A stretch of DNA of 64,000 bases, taken from assembly GCA_017534535.1 (NCBI GenBank), contig JAFXVZ010000001.1, forward strand, positions 1-64,000. Reading direction: 5' to 3'. The notes beneath the pieces were generated by a model. It ran no database searches. It had not been told where the DNA came from and saw only the letters and a list, made by a program, of their open reading frames with translations. A program made the position numbers and the translations under genes. Within the stretch, counting starts at the first letter, position 1. The number at the start of each line of letters is the position of its first letter. Shown in pieces: positions 1 through 8,386 of the stretch. Source of the stretch: Bacteroidaceae bacterium (GTDB taxonomy: Bacteria; Bacteroidota; Bacteroidia; Bacteroidales; Bacteroidaceae).

Positions 1-645
1 ATACTGAGTGATTTTGGTGCAAATATAATAAAAAAAATATTACCTTTGTACTGTTTTCGCCTAAAATCACACTATTTTATAGATTATTATCTCCAAATTC
101 GCATTTTTATCGAATTTGGAAGCAAAATACACGCATATAACTCTAAATATGAGATATGATTGCCGTCCAAAAGAAAGAGAAGCCATTTATTCTGTTTGAT
201 AGCGCAACACTTTGGTTTAGTTTATACCCATATTAAATATCTATAACCTAAACTAAACCTTAATGCAACAATGTGCAAAAATCTGCGTTAAAAAGTGTAA
301 ACGTGCAAAGAACTGGAAAATCGATTTTGCAGATTTTTGCATTTTCTTTTTTTGACGGCAGTCATATTTGCAGATTTTTGCCTATTTTGCGCCCCCCACC
401 GTCCCTCGGAGTCACTTTAGATACCCTAAAACAAAAGTGTTTGTACTGATTATCAGATACTTATATTTTCAGATAGTAACTTCTGGATCGGAAAGTAGAT
501 TCTGCGTGGGAAAGTAATTGAACTTTTTATTTGTTAAGTATAAAAGGCTGATTATTCTCCCAAATAATCCTTTCCTTTACCGTATGACGACTGAGAGGAC
601 CACAGCATAACTCTATACGCTTTTAAAAAATGAAAATAAATGATT
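1..645. other. Gene-free left end with short repeats
   Basis: I see no convincing coding region here. A promoter-like TACCTTTG lies at 41-48 with no gene behind it. The 12-mer GCAGATTTTTGC occurs at 329-340 and 370-381, and as its exact reverse complement at 275-286. The DNA is AT-rich, and it precedes two decayed genes, so it may be the remnant of a lost accessory element; that is inference. Confidence 0.5.
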
Positions 646-1393
646 ATGAAAAAAAACTTTGGATTTAGGTAATGTCATCAATAAATGTTTGACACCTGTA
701 GCACTTTTGATGATATACTGTGTGATTTTCTTTTCATGCGACAAAGACTATTCCATAGAACGTGTAACTGAACCAGGGGCAGAATTCAGAACTATGTAAG
801 AAACACTTGACTGGGGAAAAGACACTTGTTTCATCTACGGACACAATACACCCGATGTGATTGCTTTCAATTCTGCTTCGTCATATGCTATTTTGATGCG
901 TGAGTTTGGCCACAATAGTAAAGCAAAGATATCGTCAACAAAGAAACTGAATTCATTAGCAGTCATTTGGGCTTTTCACTGCCAGATTTGAAGACATCAA
1001 CAGCCCCCCAGACATGCTTTATACAAATGGATCACACCGACTATGTCCAGCGTGTTGATGGTGCCCGCGAAGCCCACTACTCAACATATTGACTCAATAG
1101 CCTGGGAAGCACTAACCACTCAACTTGGTATTTCTAGTGACTCTGTAGCTTGGCTCAACCTCCAAATAGAGGAGACAACCTATAACTACTCGGGCATGAC
1201 AGATGAAGAAATACTCTTTTCTAAGGATAAAGATAATGATATAGGAACCTACAAAGTGGGCATTGGTTGTATGGCATGTAAGGAGGATGAGATAGACGCT
1301 TTTATCGACAGGATGCTAGTCGTGTCTTCAGACCTAATGAATGAGAAAGAGCGCGATATGCTCTTTGCCATGATTGACAAACGATTAGAGTAA
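646..1393 (+). pseudogene. Decayed lipoprotein gene with several frameshifts
   Basis: The ATG at 646 is followed by a run of eight A residues (649-656). Removing one A restores a frame that reads a signal sequence ending in a lipobox-like FFSC, then acidic text, until an in-frame TAA at 797-799 and a TGA at 989-991. Further coding-like text continues in other frames: a short stretch ending near 1086, then an open frame from about 1043 to 1393 (its last 100 residues look like real protein, with IEETTYNY and GIGCMACKEDE). Together these look like one secreted lipoprotein broken by at least two frameshifts and two stops. The original function is not recognised. Sequencing error could explain one frameshift but hardly all the lesions. 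Confidence 0.65.
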
Positions 1394-1478
1394 AACCTAA
1401 GAAAACGTTTTTACAGCCCCAAACATGCTATTATTTATATAATTTCGATAAAAAGTCTATTTTATTAAACATTTTTTC

Positions 1479-1486
1479 TAATTTTG
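1479..1486 (+). promoter_or_regulatory. Bacteroidetes -7 promoter element
   Basis: TAATTTTG matches the TAnnTTTG consensus and lies 16 bp before the ATG of the broken XRE regulator at 1503. The promoter appears intact although the gene is not. Confidence 0.6.
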
Positions 1487-1502
1487 CACCTAACAAATAA
1501 TT

Positions 1503-1841
1503 ATGGGAAAGGATACATATGGTAAGATGATGCCCAGAACCTTGAGCCAGAATCCGAAGATTATGGACGAACAAATCATGCTGGCATGCAAGTGCAGGCA
1601 CCTTTCTATGCAGGACATAACAGAAAGGGCAACGCTGACATGACTAATTGTCTCTAAGGTGGAACATGGTGGTGACCCAAGGATTTCTATGGGTATTTTT
1701 GCACGGGTATTCTTTTCGCTTAATATTGAAAACTATTTTACCCTTCTTGCTGCCGACGATGCTCTTGACAAATAGCTTCAGGATGCAGAAGTAAGGAACA
1801 GAACCAAAATAAATGATGTTTTAATTAATGAAAATAAATAG
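1503..1841 (+). pseudogene. XRE/HipB-like regulator with two internal stop codons
   Basis: Reading from the ATG at 1503 gives a small helix-turn-helix protein of 112 codons: an N-terminal tail, then LSMQDITERATLT as the first part of an HTH, continued after the stop by LIVSKVEHG and RISMGIFARVFFSLN. TGA interrupts at 1641-1643 (codon 47, where relatives would carry Arg; a CGA to TGA change) and TAG at 1773-1775 (codon 91, where Gln is expected; CAG to TAG). The frame closes at 1839-1841, overlapping the start of the next gene. In Bacteroidales such regulators usually precede a HipA-type kinase toxin; none is present here. Both lesions are C-to-T type, consistent with neutral decay. Confidence 0.75.
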
Positions 1842-2718
1842 AAACATAAATGTAGTCTTAGTCATCCTTATTTTCGGCGCAAGCCTATTTACAGCTTGTT
1901 CGAAAGACGATGATGATATTATAGGGGTTGACACAACAAACCGCATCGATAAATACAAGGAGATGGAGAGTCTGGTGGAATCCCAGCCTTTCTCCCAACT
2001 CCATGGAGTAAGCGTCGGAAATGCCCAGGACAATGATGCCAAGACGGGCGTAACGGTATTTTTCTTCCCCGAGGCTTCTATGGCTTCGGCGATAGTCCTA
2101 GGTGGCGGGCCGGCATCGCGCGAGGTGCCTCTTTTGGACCCTCAGCGCAACACGCAGCCTCTAAACGCATTGGTTTTCAGTGGCGGATCGGCTTATGGTT
2201 TGGCGGCTTCCGACGGCGTGGCGAATTGTTTGGAGGAACATGGTTATGGTTATAATACTGGATTCGGGCTGGTTCCCATCGTATGTCAGAGCTGCATCTT
2301 CGACCTCTCATACGGCAAGAGTAACGTTCGCCCCGACCGCGAAATGGGATATAAGGCTTGCCAAAGTGCCATCGCCAGCAACTCGCCACTCAGCGGAAAT
2401 GTAGGTGCAGGCACTGGGGCCACTGTGGGTAAGCCCGGCGGCATGGCCTTGGCCCCAAAAAGTGGCATAGGCTACGCTGCAGCACGTCTTGGACAATTGG
2501 AAGTCGGTGTGGCGGTTGTCGTCAATTCCTTGGGCGACATCTTCCAGGATGGTATAAAGATAGCAGGCATGACCACTGCCGACCGCAAGGGTTTCGTGAG
2601 TGCCGAACAGGCAGTACTCATGAACCAGTATTCCGACCTGATAGCAGGCAACACGACCATTGCCGATGCCATCCTTTCCAGCAAGATATCCGATGAGGAG
2701 TATCTCGACAACATTTAA
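1828..2718 (+). CDS. P1-family (DmpA-like) peptidase lipoprotein, C-terminally truncated
   Basis: A 296-residue protein with a lipoprotein signal (residues 1-24, lipobox LFTAC, Cys24) followed by an acidic linker and a P1/S58 peptidase domain (L-aminopeptidase/D-esterase family). Family marks are the GGGPASRE segment, FSGGSAYGL and the glycine-rich GNVGAGTGATVGK. Members of the related NylC/DmpA group are Ntn-type hydrolases that cut themselves before a Ser or Thr; the segment GNTTI at 274-278 looks like that site. Only about 20 residues follow it before the stop, whereas relatives continue for roughly 70-90 more, which would form the small subunit. The protein is therefore probably inactive or altered. 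It sits beside two pseudogenes, in line with local decay. Confidence 0.75.
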   Translation: MKINRNINVVLVILIFGASLFTACSKDDDDIIGVDTTNRIDKYKEMESLVESQPFSQLHGVSVGNAQDNDAKTGVTVFFFPEASMASAIVLGGGPASREVPLLDPQRNTQPLNALVFSGGSAYGLAASDGVANCLEEHGYGYNTGFGLVPIVCQSCIFDLSYGKSNVRPDREMGYKACQSAIASNSPLSGNVGAGTGATVGKPGGMALAPKSGIGYAAARLGQLEVGVAVVVNSLGDIFQDGIKIAGMTTADRKGFVSAEQAVLMNQYSDLIAGNTTIADAILSSKISDEEYLDNI

Positions 2719-2763
2719 ATTGCCTTCACCCCCTTTCACCATACCTGCATCCAGCTAAAAACA

Positions 2764-2786
2764 GCGCGACTCTACATGAGTCGCGC
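2764..2786. terminator. Perfect hairpin between convergent genes
   Basis: GCGCGACTC at 2764-2772 pairs exactly with GAGTCGCGC at 2778-2786 around a 5-nt loop. It follows the P1 peptidase stop and precedes the end of the minus-strand YCII gene, so it may act for both, although neither side has a long T run. Confidence 0.6.
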
Positions 2787-2899
2787 CTAATTAATTCTAA
2801 GTATGGATATGTATGGTTCGAGATAAACTCCGCCAAATTTATATACACTTTGAGAAGAGGTTGAAGCTCTGAACACTCAATTTACGACAGAGTGGGAGC

Positions 2900-3193
2900 T
2901 CACACCACCCTTTTCTTATCCAGATAAGCTACGTTCATCTGGTCAACAGTAATCTGTTCCCAGACACCCTCTACTACATATACTTCATGGGAGAGATAGT
3001 CGTCTAACTCTTGGCGGGTTTCAAACTCCATCACAAGAACGGAGCCTTTCAAATTGCCAGCCCCATCCAATAGACCACCCGCACACACAAGGTGATCTTT
3101 CAGTCTGTCCATACCTTCGAAGTGACGAGGACGCACCTCCATCCTCTTCGCCAATTTTCCTACGCCATCTATGGCCCTAATAACGAATTGCAT
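2900..3193 (-). CDS. YCII-related small protein
   Basis: A protein of about 97 residues beginning MQFVIRAIDG. It shows the YciI/YCII pattern: RPRHFEGMDRLKDH with the conserved His in the first helix, AGGLLDGAGN before the second strand, then GSVLVMEFET and a C-terminal region rich in V and W. These small proteins form dimeric ferredoxin-like barrels; their substrates are mostly unknown. The ATG at 3193 was preferred over an upstream TTG at 3214 because the latter lies inside the preceding gene. It starts 11 bp after the nitroreductase stop, so the two are very likely co-transcribed. Confidence 0.8.
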   Translation of the reverse strand: MQFVIRAIDGVGKLAKRMEVRPRHFEGMDRLKDHLVCAGGLLDGAGNLKGSVLVMEFETRQELDDYLSHEVYVVEGVWEQITVDQMNVAYLDKKRVV

Positions 3194-3204
3194 AATATTG
3201 AGAT

Positions 3205-3885
3205 TTATTTCCAACTAAAATTCTCTTTGCCTGCGCCAATCTCAAAATGATACTTGGCAATGCCGAGGTCCATCTGCGTATAGCCAATCAGTGAAAAGCC
3301 TTTGTGGGCGACAACCTTGTTATCCCCCACATATTCGAACGAGAATTTCTGCTGATTCACAGCTGTAGGAGCCAACAATGCAGCCTCCACTCCCTTTCGA
3401 AACCACAATGGCGTATTGTCGCTTACATTGCTTACTTGCTCTATGGTCTTGATTTTGTGGGTAACTCCTTGCGTTTCCCCATAGCCCAGGGCAATATAGC
3501 AGGCTATCTTCTCATCGTCACCCAACACATAGGTATAGGGAATCTTCGAGTAACTCAATCCTGCCCAACAGGTATTCAAGCCAAGCATCTGTGCCAACAA
3601 AACCAGATGCTCACCATAATAACCCACACGATAGTCGAGGTCATCAGCCTTCTTGCCTGCCATAACCAAATAATTGCTTACCCCTCGGAACTTACCGTAC
3701 TTCGCAAATGGTCCTAAGAATGCCTTCGGCTCATTCAAAATGAGCTGTACATGCAACCTGCCTTCATGGTTCACCTTTACAACAGCCTCCTGCAGCACCT
3801 TAACCACCTCTGCTTCCAAAGGCTGTTCCTTGTATGCCCTCACACTATGCCTCGCTTCAATTGCTTCTTGTATCGTCATATTCAA
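3205..3885 (-). CDS. Nitroreductase family protein (TM1586-like)
   Basis: A 226-residue flavoprotein of the nitroreductase superfamily, nearest to the TM1586-type group. The N-terminal IEARHSVRAYKEQPLE carries the conserved R-S-V-R FMN-phosphate contact. Residues 60-135 hold the NYLVMAGKK strand and the MLGLNTCWAGLSYSK turn typical of the fold, and the LLAPTAVNQQKF motif near 165-177 corresponds to the second flavin-binding APSAxNxQ region. The likely reaction is NAD(P)H-dependent reduction of an unidentified substrate in the cytosol. It is the first gene of a two-gene unit with the YCII protein. It starts MNMTIQ; the second Met is also possible. Confidence 0.85.
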   Translation of the reverse strand: MNMTIQEAIEARHSVRAYKEQPLEAEVVKVLQEAVVKVNHEGRLHVQLILNEPKAFLGPFAKYGKFRGVSNYLVMAGKKADDLDYRVGYYGEHLVLLAQMLGLNTCWAGLSYSKIPYTYVLGDDEKIACYIALGYGETQGVTHKIKTIEQVSNVSDNTPLWFRKGVEAALLAPTAVNQQKFSFEYVGDNKVVAHKGFSLIGYTQMDLGIAKYHFEIGAGKENFSWK

Positions 3886-3920
3886 TTATTACATATTGTA
3901 TATATCGCGGTATTATTTGG

Positions 3921-3928
3921 CAAAGATA
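3921..3928 (-). promoter_or_regulatory. -7 element of the nitroreductase-YCII operon
   Basis: On the minus strand this reads TATCTTTG, an exact TAnnTTTG match 35 bp before the nitroreductase ATG. Confidence 0.7.
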
Positions 3929-4138
3929 GGAAATCTTTTATGAATATCGAAGAATCTGACTACTTTTTGCAACAGAATAAATCCTCAAACACAATTCTCT
4001 GAAGTCTCAAAAGTGTTATTATATCGCCTCAACTGTATTCCACATTGATGAGGGCAACAGCTTCCATCCCCCATTTCATAATCAATTAACGAAAGTGTAC
4101 ATGTAGTTATCATTTTTCACTTCATAAATATTATTTAA

Positions 4139-4227
4139 AAAAAAGATACATAGTTACACTTTTGGATATAACACTCTATTTATTAGTATTATATATCAGT
4201 GTATCTTTTTTGAAAAGTTACACTTTT
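4139..4227. repeat. Inverted and direct repeats before the VirE-like gene
   Basis: AAAAAAGATACA (4139-4150) and its exact reverse complement TGTATCTTTTTT (4200-4211) bracket an AT-rich core. Just inside and outside them AGTTACACTTTT occurs twice in direct orientation (4152-4163 and 4216-4227). The span 3886-4316 has no gene. The unit 4139-4163 recurs, inverted and with one mismatch in 25 nt, at about 35208-35232, which suggests a specific protein-binding or replication/recombination site rather than chance. Confidence 0.65.
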
Positions 4228-4259
4228 TTGCACAAAAAAGCATCTTTTTCTGCAAATGG

Positions 4260-4291
4260 TTTGGTTTTGGGCGGATTATTTTGTATCTTTG
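4260..4291 (+). promoter_or_regulatory. Promoter of the VirE-like/HU module
   Basis: TTTG at 4260-4263 (-33) and TATCTTTG at 4284-4291 (-7) are separated by 20 bp, close to the Bacteroidetes sigma consensus. The start codon follows at 4317. Confidence 0.65.
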
Positions 4292-4316
4292 CATACTATT
4301 ATAAACCCTCAAAAAT

Positions 4317-6335
4317 ATGAAAATAACCATCATCAACACAGAAAGAAATGAGCAACGATTCACACGCGAAGAGCTGGATTTGTTCGTTTCTCAGTTGCAG
4401 GACGGGACCTACCGTCAAGACTATGTATTCAACAACCACAAGAAAGTATGTTTCACAACCGAATGGGCTAAACAAAGCGGTGAATTGAAGGCGAAAAATC
4501 TGAATCCGCTGGTGCTTCTTTCTTTAGAGAACCTGCGCGACCTGCCAACAGCAGAAGAGTACAAACGACTTGCAGCCCGCCTGCCCTATACTCTGCTCTG
4601 TTTTCTGGGGCACGACGGACACTCCCTGCGCATCATTGCACCTTTTGAAGTATCTGAATGCGAAATTACCAAGACTTCTTTGCTCAATGCTTATCGCAAA
4701 CTCCACTACATCTACTCATCGCAGTTGGGCACGCCACTTGCCAACGACGAGCCATCGTTCGAGAGCAGTTGTCAGGTGAGCTATGACCCCAAGCCCATCT
4801 ATAACCCTTCAGCCCTGCCCATCATCGTATCATTTGAGCAAGAGGATACGCCTGAATTCCGATCGATACAAGAAGACATCAGCGACTACAACTTTCCAGA
4901 AGAAATACCAGGCATGAGTCAGCGAGACAGCAGGATGCGCCGCTTTCACGATTGCCTCGATGCAGCCATCGAAGCCCATCGCGACAAAAAAGAAGATGAC
5001 CTTTTCCAAGTGGCCGTACTTGAACAGTTAGCCGACGGATGTCGCCAGATGGGCATCCCCAAAGCCTTTGCTGCTCATGCAGCAAGCCTCATCCCCCTAT
5101 TTGGATATAGGCAAAACCGCGACCTTGTGGAGAGCATCTTCAAAACTGCTTATCTGCGTGACACACTGAAAACCGTGCCCATGAAGTTCACTCGTCCCTC
5201 TGCCCTACTCGCTTACAAGACTGAGGCTTATATGAAGGAGCACTACACCCTGCGTCTGAACGTAATGACAGGCACACCAGAGTATCGCCTGAATGCCATA
5301 GGCTATGGCTTTGTCCCACTTGATCAAGCTGCCCGTAACACCATGACCATCAACGCACTCAAGGCAGGACTTGATTCATGGGACAAGGACTTGAACCGCT
5401 ATATCGACTCGAATCTCATTCCTCGTTACTATCCCATGGAGGATTACCTCACACATCTGCCCCGATGGAACGGAAAGCACGATTATGTGGGTGATTTGGC
5501 CAGACGCATCAAGACCGATGCCCCTTACTGGACGGACGATTTCCACACATGGATGCTCTCAATGGTGGCGCAGTGGTTGGGCAAGGATCGCCAGTATGGC
5601 AATGCCATCGTGCCCTTGCTCATCGGTCCGCAAGGATCGGGCAAAACCAGCTTCTGCCGACGCTTGTTGCCTGGCTGGTTGCAACTCTACTACAATGACC
5701 GCTTATCGATGAAGAACGACAACGACATTTTCATCGCCATGTCGTCGTATGCACTCATCAACATCGACGAGTTTGATGCCATGTCAAAGTCACAACAGCC
5801 TATCCTGAAGTATCTTATCTCGAAGAACGATGTGAAGTTCCGTCCCCCCTATGGTAAAATCATGGAGCAACGCCAGCGTTTCGCCTCATTCATCGCCACT
5901 ACCAACAACCGCCGTCCTTTGGTGGATGCCACTGGTTCGCGACGCTTCATCTGTGTCTATGCCGACGAGATAGATAACTCGGGGCAAATCCCCCACGACA
6001 TGGTGTATGCACAACTCGTCACTGAGCTTGAGCAAAAGCGGCGTTACTGGTTCAATGATGAGGAGAACCAACGCATCATGCGACAGAATGAGCATTTCCA
6101 ACTGGTGTCAAACTATGAGCAGATGGTGTCTCTTACTTACCTTCCACCCGAGGAAACACCTGTGGACGCAAACCATGTATTGTTGCAGGACATCATGCAA
6201 CGACTTGCTGAAGACTTCCCTACCTTCAACATCACGAAAGGCACCGACATGGAGCTTGGACGAAGGCTTGTGCAGATGGGTTATGTACGGAAGCGTCAAA
6301 ATCAAGGTTCCGCGTTCCGCATGAAGGAGAAGTAA
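4317..6335 (+). CDS. VirE-N/BT4734-like plus VapE-like P-loop ATPase
   Basis: A 672-residue protein. Residues about 35-165 resemble the BT4734-like (VirE N-terminal) domain, often found at the front of primase-helicase-like proteins in Bacteroidales. Residues about 380-610 form a VapE/virulence-associated-E type SF3-like ATPase: Walker A GPQGSGKTS near 437, Walker B ALINIDEFD near 480-487, and a sensor/arginine region ATTNNRRPLVDATGSRRF near 530-547. Such proteins are predicted nucleic-acid-dependent ATPases, related to replication proteins of phages, plasmids and islands. Here it is followed by an HU-like protein 57 bp downstream and flanked by short repeats. The biological role of this two-gene module is not known to me; mobile-element replication or element control is inference. 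Confidence 0.85.
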   Translation: MKITIINTERNEQRFTREELDLFVSQLQDGTYRQDYVFNNHKKVCFTTEWAKQSGELKAKNLNPLVLLSLENLRDLPTAEEYKRLAARLPYTLLCFLGHDGHSLRIIAPFEVSECEITKTSLLNAYRKLHYIYSSQLGTPLANDEPSFESSCQVSYDPKPIYNPSALPIIVSFEQEDTPEFRSIQEDISDYNFPEEIPGMSQRDSRMRRFHDCLDAAIEAHRDKKEDDLFQVAVLEQLADGCRQMGIPKAFAAHAASLIPLFGYRQNRDLVESIFKTAYLRDTLKTVPMKFTRPSALLAYKTEAYMKEHYTLRLNVMTGTPEYRLNAIGYGFVPLDQAARNTMTINALKAGLDSWDKDLNRYIDSNLIPRYYPMEDYLTHLPRWNGKHDYVGDLARRIKTDAPYWTDDFHTWMLSMVAQWLGKDRQYGNAIVPLLIGPQGSGKTSFCRRLLPGWLQLYYNDRLSMKNDNDIFIAMSSYALINIDEFDAMSKSQQPILKYLISKNDVKFRPPYGKIMEQRQRFASFIATTNNRRPLVDATGSRRFICVYADEIDNSGQIPHDMVYAQLVTELEQKRRYWFNDEENQRIMRQNEHFQLVSNYEQMVSLTYLPPEETPVDANHVLLQDIMQRLAEDFPTFNITKGTDMELGRRLVQMGYVRKRQNQGSAFRMKEK

Positions 6336-6349
6336 CTTGTCACAGCAAA

Positions 6350-6372
6350 ACAAGTATAGTGTAACTATGTAT
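6350..6372. repeat. AGTGTAACTATGTAT motif between VirE-like and HU-like genes
   Basis: The 15-nt sequence AGTGTAACTATGTAT at 6358-6372 is the same core seen inverted at 4149-4160 and again in the gene-free region at 34861-34876 and 35211-35225. It lies in the 57-bp gap between the two genes of the module. Confidence 0.55.
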
Positions 6373-6392
6373 ATAAATCAATAAAGAAAAAT

Positions 6393-6812
6393 ATGTCAGT
6401 ACATATCAAACTTATCAAAAACAACATCAAGAGCAGCAGCTCATACGGCAAGTATTTTGCCAAAACCATCAGTCAAGGCGAGGTTACCCTGCATGAAATC
6501 ATGAAAGAGGCTTGCCGCAACAGTCACCTGTCGGAGGGAACTGTCACCGCAGTAGTAACTGAACTCGAGGATTTGCTCAAGGAGAAGTTGGGCAATGGAC
6601 AAACCGTTGTGCTCCCTGGAATCGGCCGTTTCAGTTTGCGTGTAGAAAGTATCGGTGTGGATGAACCTAAGCAGTTCAATATTAGGCGTCACATCACCCG
6701 CATCATCTGTGGTTTCCTGCCTGCCGGTCGTCGCATTGCAGGCGGACACATCCTCTACAATTTCTGCGAGGGAGTGAAAGCAGAATGGCAAAAAGGCTTC
6801 AAACCAATATAA
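6393..6812 (+). CDS. HU-like DNA-binding protein
   Basis: A 139-residue member of the histone-like HU_rel group common in Bacteroidales. Residues about 12-50 carry the helical dimer part (TLHEIMKEACRNSHLSEGTVTAV begins at about 31), followed by LEDLLKEKLGNGQTVVLPGIGRFSLRV, the HU signature in which GxGxF leads into the DNA-binding arm. It is longer than bona fide HU (about 90 residues) because of N- and C-terminal extensions. Such proteins commonly accompany VirE-N proteins; in many genomes an amidase follows, but here the next gene is a convergent symporter ending 2 bp away. It probably binds or bends DNA, perhaps at the flanking repeats (inference). Confidence 0.85.
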   Translation: MSVHIKLIKNNIKSSSSYGKYFAKTISQGEVTLHEIMKEACRNSHLSEGTVTAVVTELEDLLKEKLGNGQTVVLPGIGRFSLRVESIGVDEPKQFNIRRHITRIICGFLPAGRRIAGGHILYNFCEGVKAEWQKGFKPI

Positions 6813-6814
6813 AG

Positions 6815-8350
6815 TTAACCATTCTTCTCATCTTTATAGCACTCAAAGATGGTATCCACCAAATTCTTAGGCAACTTCTTGGTAAAGAGGCTTACTATCC
6901 ATACCACAGGGAAGCCACCCACCATCGCAATAGCACCGCAGTTGATAGGATTGATTGGATTACCTATCAGCATATTGACCACCGTAAGGCCTACACCCCA
7001 AATGAAGCAAGCCCACACAGAAGCAGTAGTGACACCACGTGAGTAGAGGCCCAACATAAATGGTGCCAGAAAAGCTCCTGCTAAAGCACCCCAAGAGATG
7101 CCCATCAACTGAGCGATGAACGTAGGAGGATTAAGGGCAATCAACAGGGAAATGGCGATGAAGAACATTATCAGCACACGCATCACTACTACCTTGCGAC
7201 GTTCAATCTTCTCTGATACGATATCGTCAATGGTACCTTCCTCCACCTCACCAGGCAGGGATTTCTTGTCGCGATAAATCAAATCGAGAGTCATCGTACT
7301 GGATGAGGTGAGCACCAATGAAGCTAACGTTGACATAGAAGCTGAGAGCACCAACAATACTACAAGAGCTATCAAGACATCTGGGAGTGTTACCAGCATA
7401 GCAGGCACAATCGAGTCGAACGCAATCTTTCCATTCGCAATCACAGGTTCATACAGACGGCCAAATCCGCCCAAGAAATAGCAGCCACCAGCCACGATGA
7501 ACGCAAAGATCGTTGAGATAATGGTACCACGCTTGATGGCACTCTCATCTGTAATCGAATAGAATTTACCTACCATCTGCGGCAAACCCATTGTACCCAA
7601 AGAAGTAAGGACTACCACACCCAGCAAGCCCCAAGGGTCGGGGCCAAAAAGTGAGGTAAAGCCACCAGAACCAGGCTCTGTACTGCCATCAGCAGGAAGT
7701 ACAGCAAGCTTAGACACAGCTTCAGACAATCCGCCTTGTGCAGCAATTACAGCCACAATCACAGCCACAATGCCAAAGAGCATGATGATACCCTGAATAA
7801 AATCGTTCATTGCCGTAGCTTTATAGCCACCCAGGATGACATACACAGCCGTCAGAATAGCCATGATGATTACACAATATTCATATGGTATGCCAAATCC
7901 CATTTCAAACAATGTGGATATACCTTTATAAACACCTGCAGTATAAGGAATGAGGAACACAAATGCGATGATGGATGCCGCCACACGCAAGCCCTGGTCA
8001 GCAAAACGAGTGCCGAAGAAATCAGGCATCGTGCGACTTTCGATGTGCTGTGTCATCAGTTTGGTTCTTCTACCTAATAGCAGCCAGGCCAATAGTGAAC
8101 CTATGATGGCATTACCTATACCTATCCAAGCTGAAGACAGGCCATACTTCCAACCAAACTGACCAGCATATCCTACGAACACTACTGCAGAGAAATAACT
8201 TGTACCAAAGGCGAAAGCCGTAAGCCATGGACCTACGGCACGTCCACCCAATACGAAACCTTCCACACTACTGGCCTGCTTGCGGGTATAGAGACCCACA
8301 CCAATCATCACGGCCAGGAAAACAATCGTCAATAAAACCTTGATTATCAT
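6815..8350 (-). CDS. Sodium:solute symporter (SSS family)
   Basis: A 511-residue inner-membrane protein with about 13 predicted membrane segments from the first residues on. Family features include the GGRAVGPWLTAFAFGTSYFS segment (residues about 36-55), which matches the unwound first helix that binds Na+ and substrate, and the GGYKATAMNDFIQG motif near 178-191 typical of SSS/SLC5 proteins. The substrate cannot be read from the sequence; PutP- or pantothenate-like uptake are both possible. It begins 37 bp after the stop of the porin gene upstream, and no promoter is evident between them, so the pair probably forms an outer-membrane/inner-membrane uptake operon. Confidence 0.85.
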   Translation of the reverse strand: MIIKVLLTIVFLAVMIGVGLYTRKQASSVEGFVLGGRAVGPWLTAFAFGTSYFSAVVFVGYAGQFGWKYGLSSAWIGIGNAIIGSLLAWLLLGRRTKLMTQHIESRTMPDFFGTRFADQGLRVAASIIAFVFLIPYTAGVYKGISTLFEMGFGIPYEYCVIIMAILTAVYVILGGYKATAMNDFIQGIIMLFGIVAVIVAVIAAQGGLSEAVSKLAVLPADGSTEPGSGGFTSLFGPDPWGLLGVVVLTSLGTMGLPQMVGKFYSITDESAIKRGTIISTIFAFIVAGGCYFLGGFGRLYEPVIANGKIAFDSIVPAMLVTLPDVLIALVVLLVLSASMSTLASLVLTSSSTMTLDLIYRDKKSLPGEVEEGTIDDIVSEKIERRKVVVMRVLIMFFIAISLLIALNPPTFIAQLMGISWGALAGAFLAPFMLGLYSRGVTTASVWACFIWGVGLTVVNMLIGNPINPINCGAIAMVGGFPVVWIVSLFTKKLPKNLVDTIFECYKDEKNG

Positions 8351-8386
8351 ATTACTAATTATTCATTCTTCATTATTCATTCTTCA

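Noticed and set aside
4317-6812. Part of a prophage
   Set aside because: No integrase, capsid, terminase or lysis genes are nearby; the module stands alone between ordinary genes.
7736-8162. Plus-strand frames opposite the SSS symporter
   Set aside because: They are shadows of membrane-helix codons on the minus strand and carry no recognisable motif.
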